A stretch of DNA of 60,659 nt from Clostridia bacterium (GTDB lineage: Bacteria > Bacillota > Peptococcia > DRI-13 > UBA5745): assembly GCA_018434325.1 (NCBI GenBank), contig JAHDPO010000042.1, positions 1 to 60,659 of the forward strand. Reading direction: 5' to 3'. How positions within the stretch are numbered: position 1 is the stretch's first letter; the number at the start of each line of letters is the position of its first letter. A program made the translations under genes and the position numbers. The notes under the pieces are model-generated. The model saw nothing but the letters and a program-made list of their open reading frames with translations. It was not told the DNA's origin and ran no database searches. Shown here one piece after another: positions 60,624-60,659 of the stretch.

Positions 60624-60659
60624 GTGAGAACCATTGTACAGGAAATCATGGAGCAATTC
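60624..60659 (+). CDS. Start of a further gene, truncated by the window end
   Basis: GTG 60624 with AAGGAGG 9 nt upstream; the 12 visible codons read (V)RTIVQEIMEQF. The AT-rich run and short GGCAGC/GCTGCC inversion before it are compatible with the end of an insertion sequence and its transposase, but too little is visible to say. Confidence 0.45.
   Translation, partial: MRTIVQEIMEQF

Overview
The window looks like a chromosomal segment of an anaerobic, endospore-forming member of the Firmicutes (Clostridia-like). Evidence: two GerA-type spore germinant receptor operons, a collagen-like spore-surface protein behind a good sigma-K-type promoter, two ferredoxin-dependent 2-oxoacid oxidoreductases (IorAB and a four-subunit PorGDAB-type enzyme), an AmmeMemoRadiSam locus, purine-rich Shine-Dalgarno sites and many rho-independent terminators. 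Base composition appears mixed, about half GC by eye. I cannot name the genus.

Layout. 0.2-5.5 kb: large FtsX-type permease, HlyD-like adaptor and TetR regulator (an exporter without its ATPase in view). 5.6-9.9 kb: a nuclease-fold-like hypothetical protein, then the housekeeping run rplS - rbgA/ylqF - rnhB - yraN. 10.4-14.3 kb: SGNH hydrolase, DUF4358 lipoprotein, secreted glucosaminidase. 14.4-17.9 kb: MFS exporter, LytTR/AgrC-like two-component pair. 17.9-23.4 kb (minus strand): germinant receptor 1 (order A-C-B) and the collagen-like protein. 24.1-32.6 kb: accessory block of small unrelated enzymes and regulators ending in a Ca2+-type P-ATPase. 33.0-38.4 kb: germinant receptor 2 (A-C-D-B) and a YibE/F membrane protein. 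38.5-46.5 kb: Memo/AMMECR1 fusion, AmrS radical SAM enzyme, iorAB and porGDAB. 46.8-52.3 kb: nagB, a DUF559-like protein, an NMT1/SsuABC-type transporter and a secreted hypothetical. 52.4 kb: an unusual tRNA-like gene with its own promoter and terminator. 52.6-60.5 kb: RpiR regulator divergent from an opine dehydrogenase and a complete Opp-type ABC importer, probably one opine uptake/metabolism unit. A further gene begins at the right edge.

The most striking non-genic signal is a dispersed family of palindromic intergenic elements built from a ~26-bp motif, in four loci: 9930-10308, 23681-23949, 32723-32864 and 47621-47739. Two loci carry extra motif copies at ~41-bp spacing, like multi-site transposon ends. 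All four sit just downstream of terminator-like or other strong hairpins, and two of them flank the 8.8-kb accessory block. I did not recognise this family. Other items worth a check are the tRNA-like gene with an aberrant anticodon loop, an unannotated Cys-rich/Gly-Ser-Asp reading frame at ~48.6-48.9 kb, and a 28-bp motif shared by the upstream regions of the two divergent-from-block spore loci.
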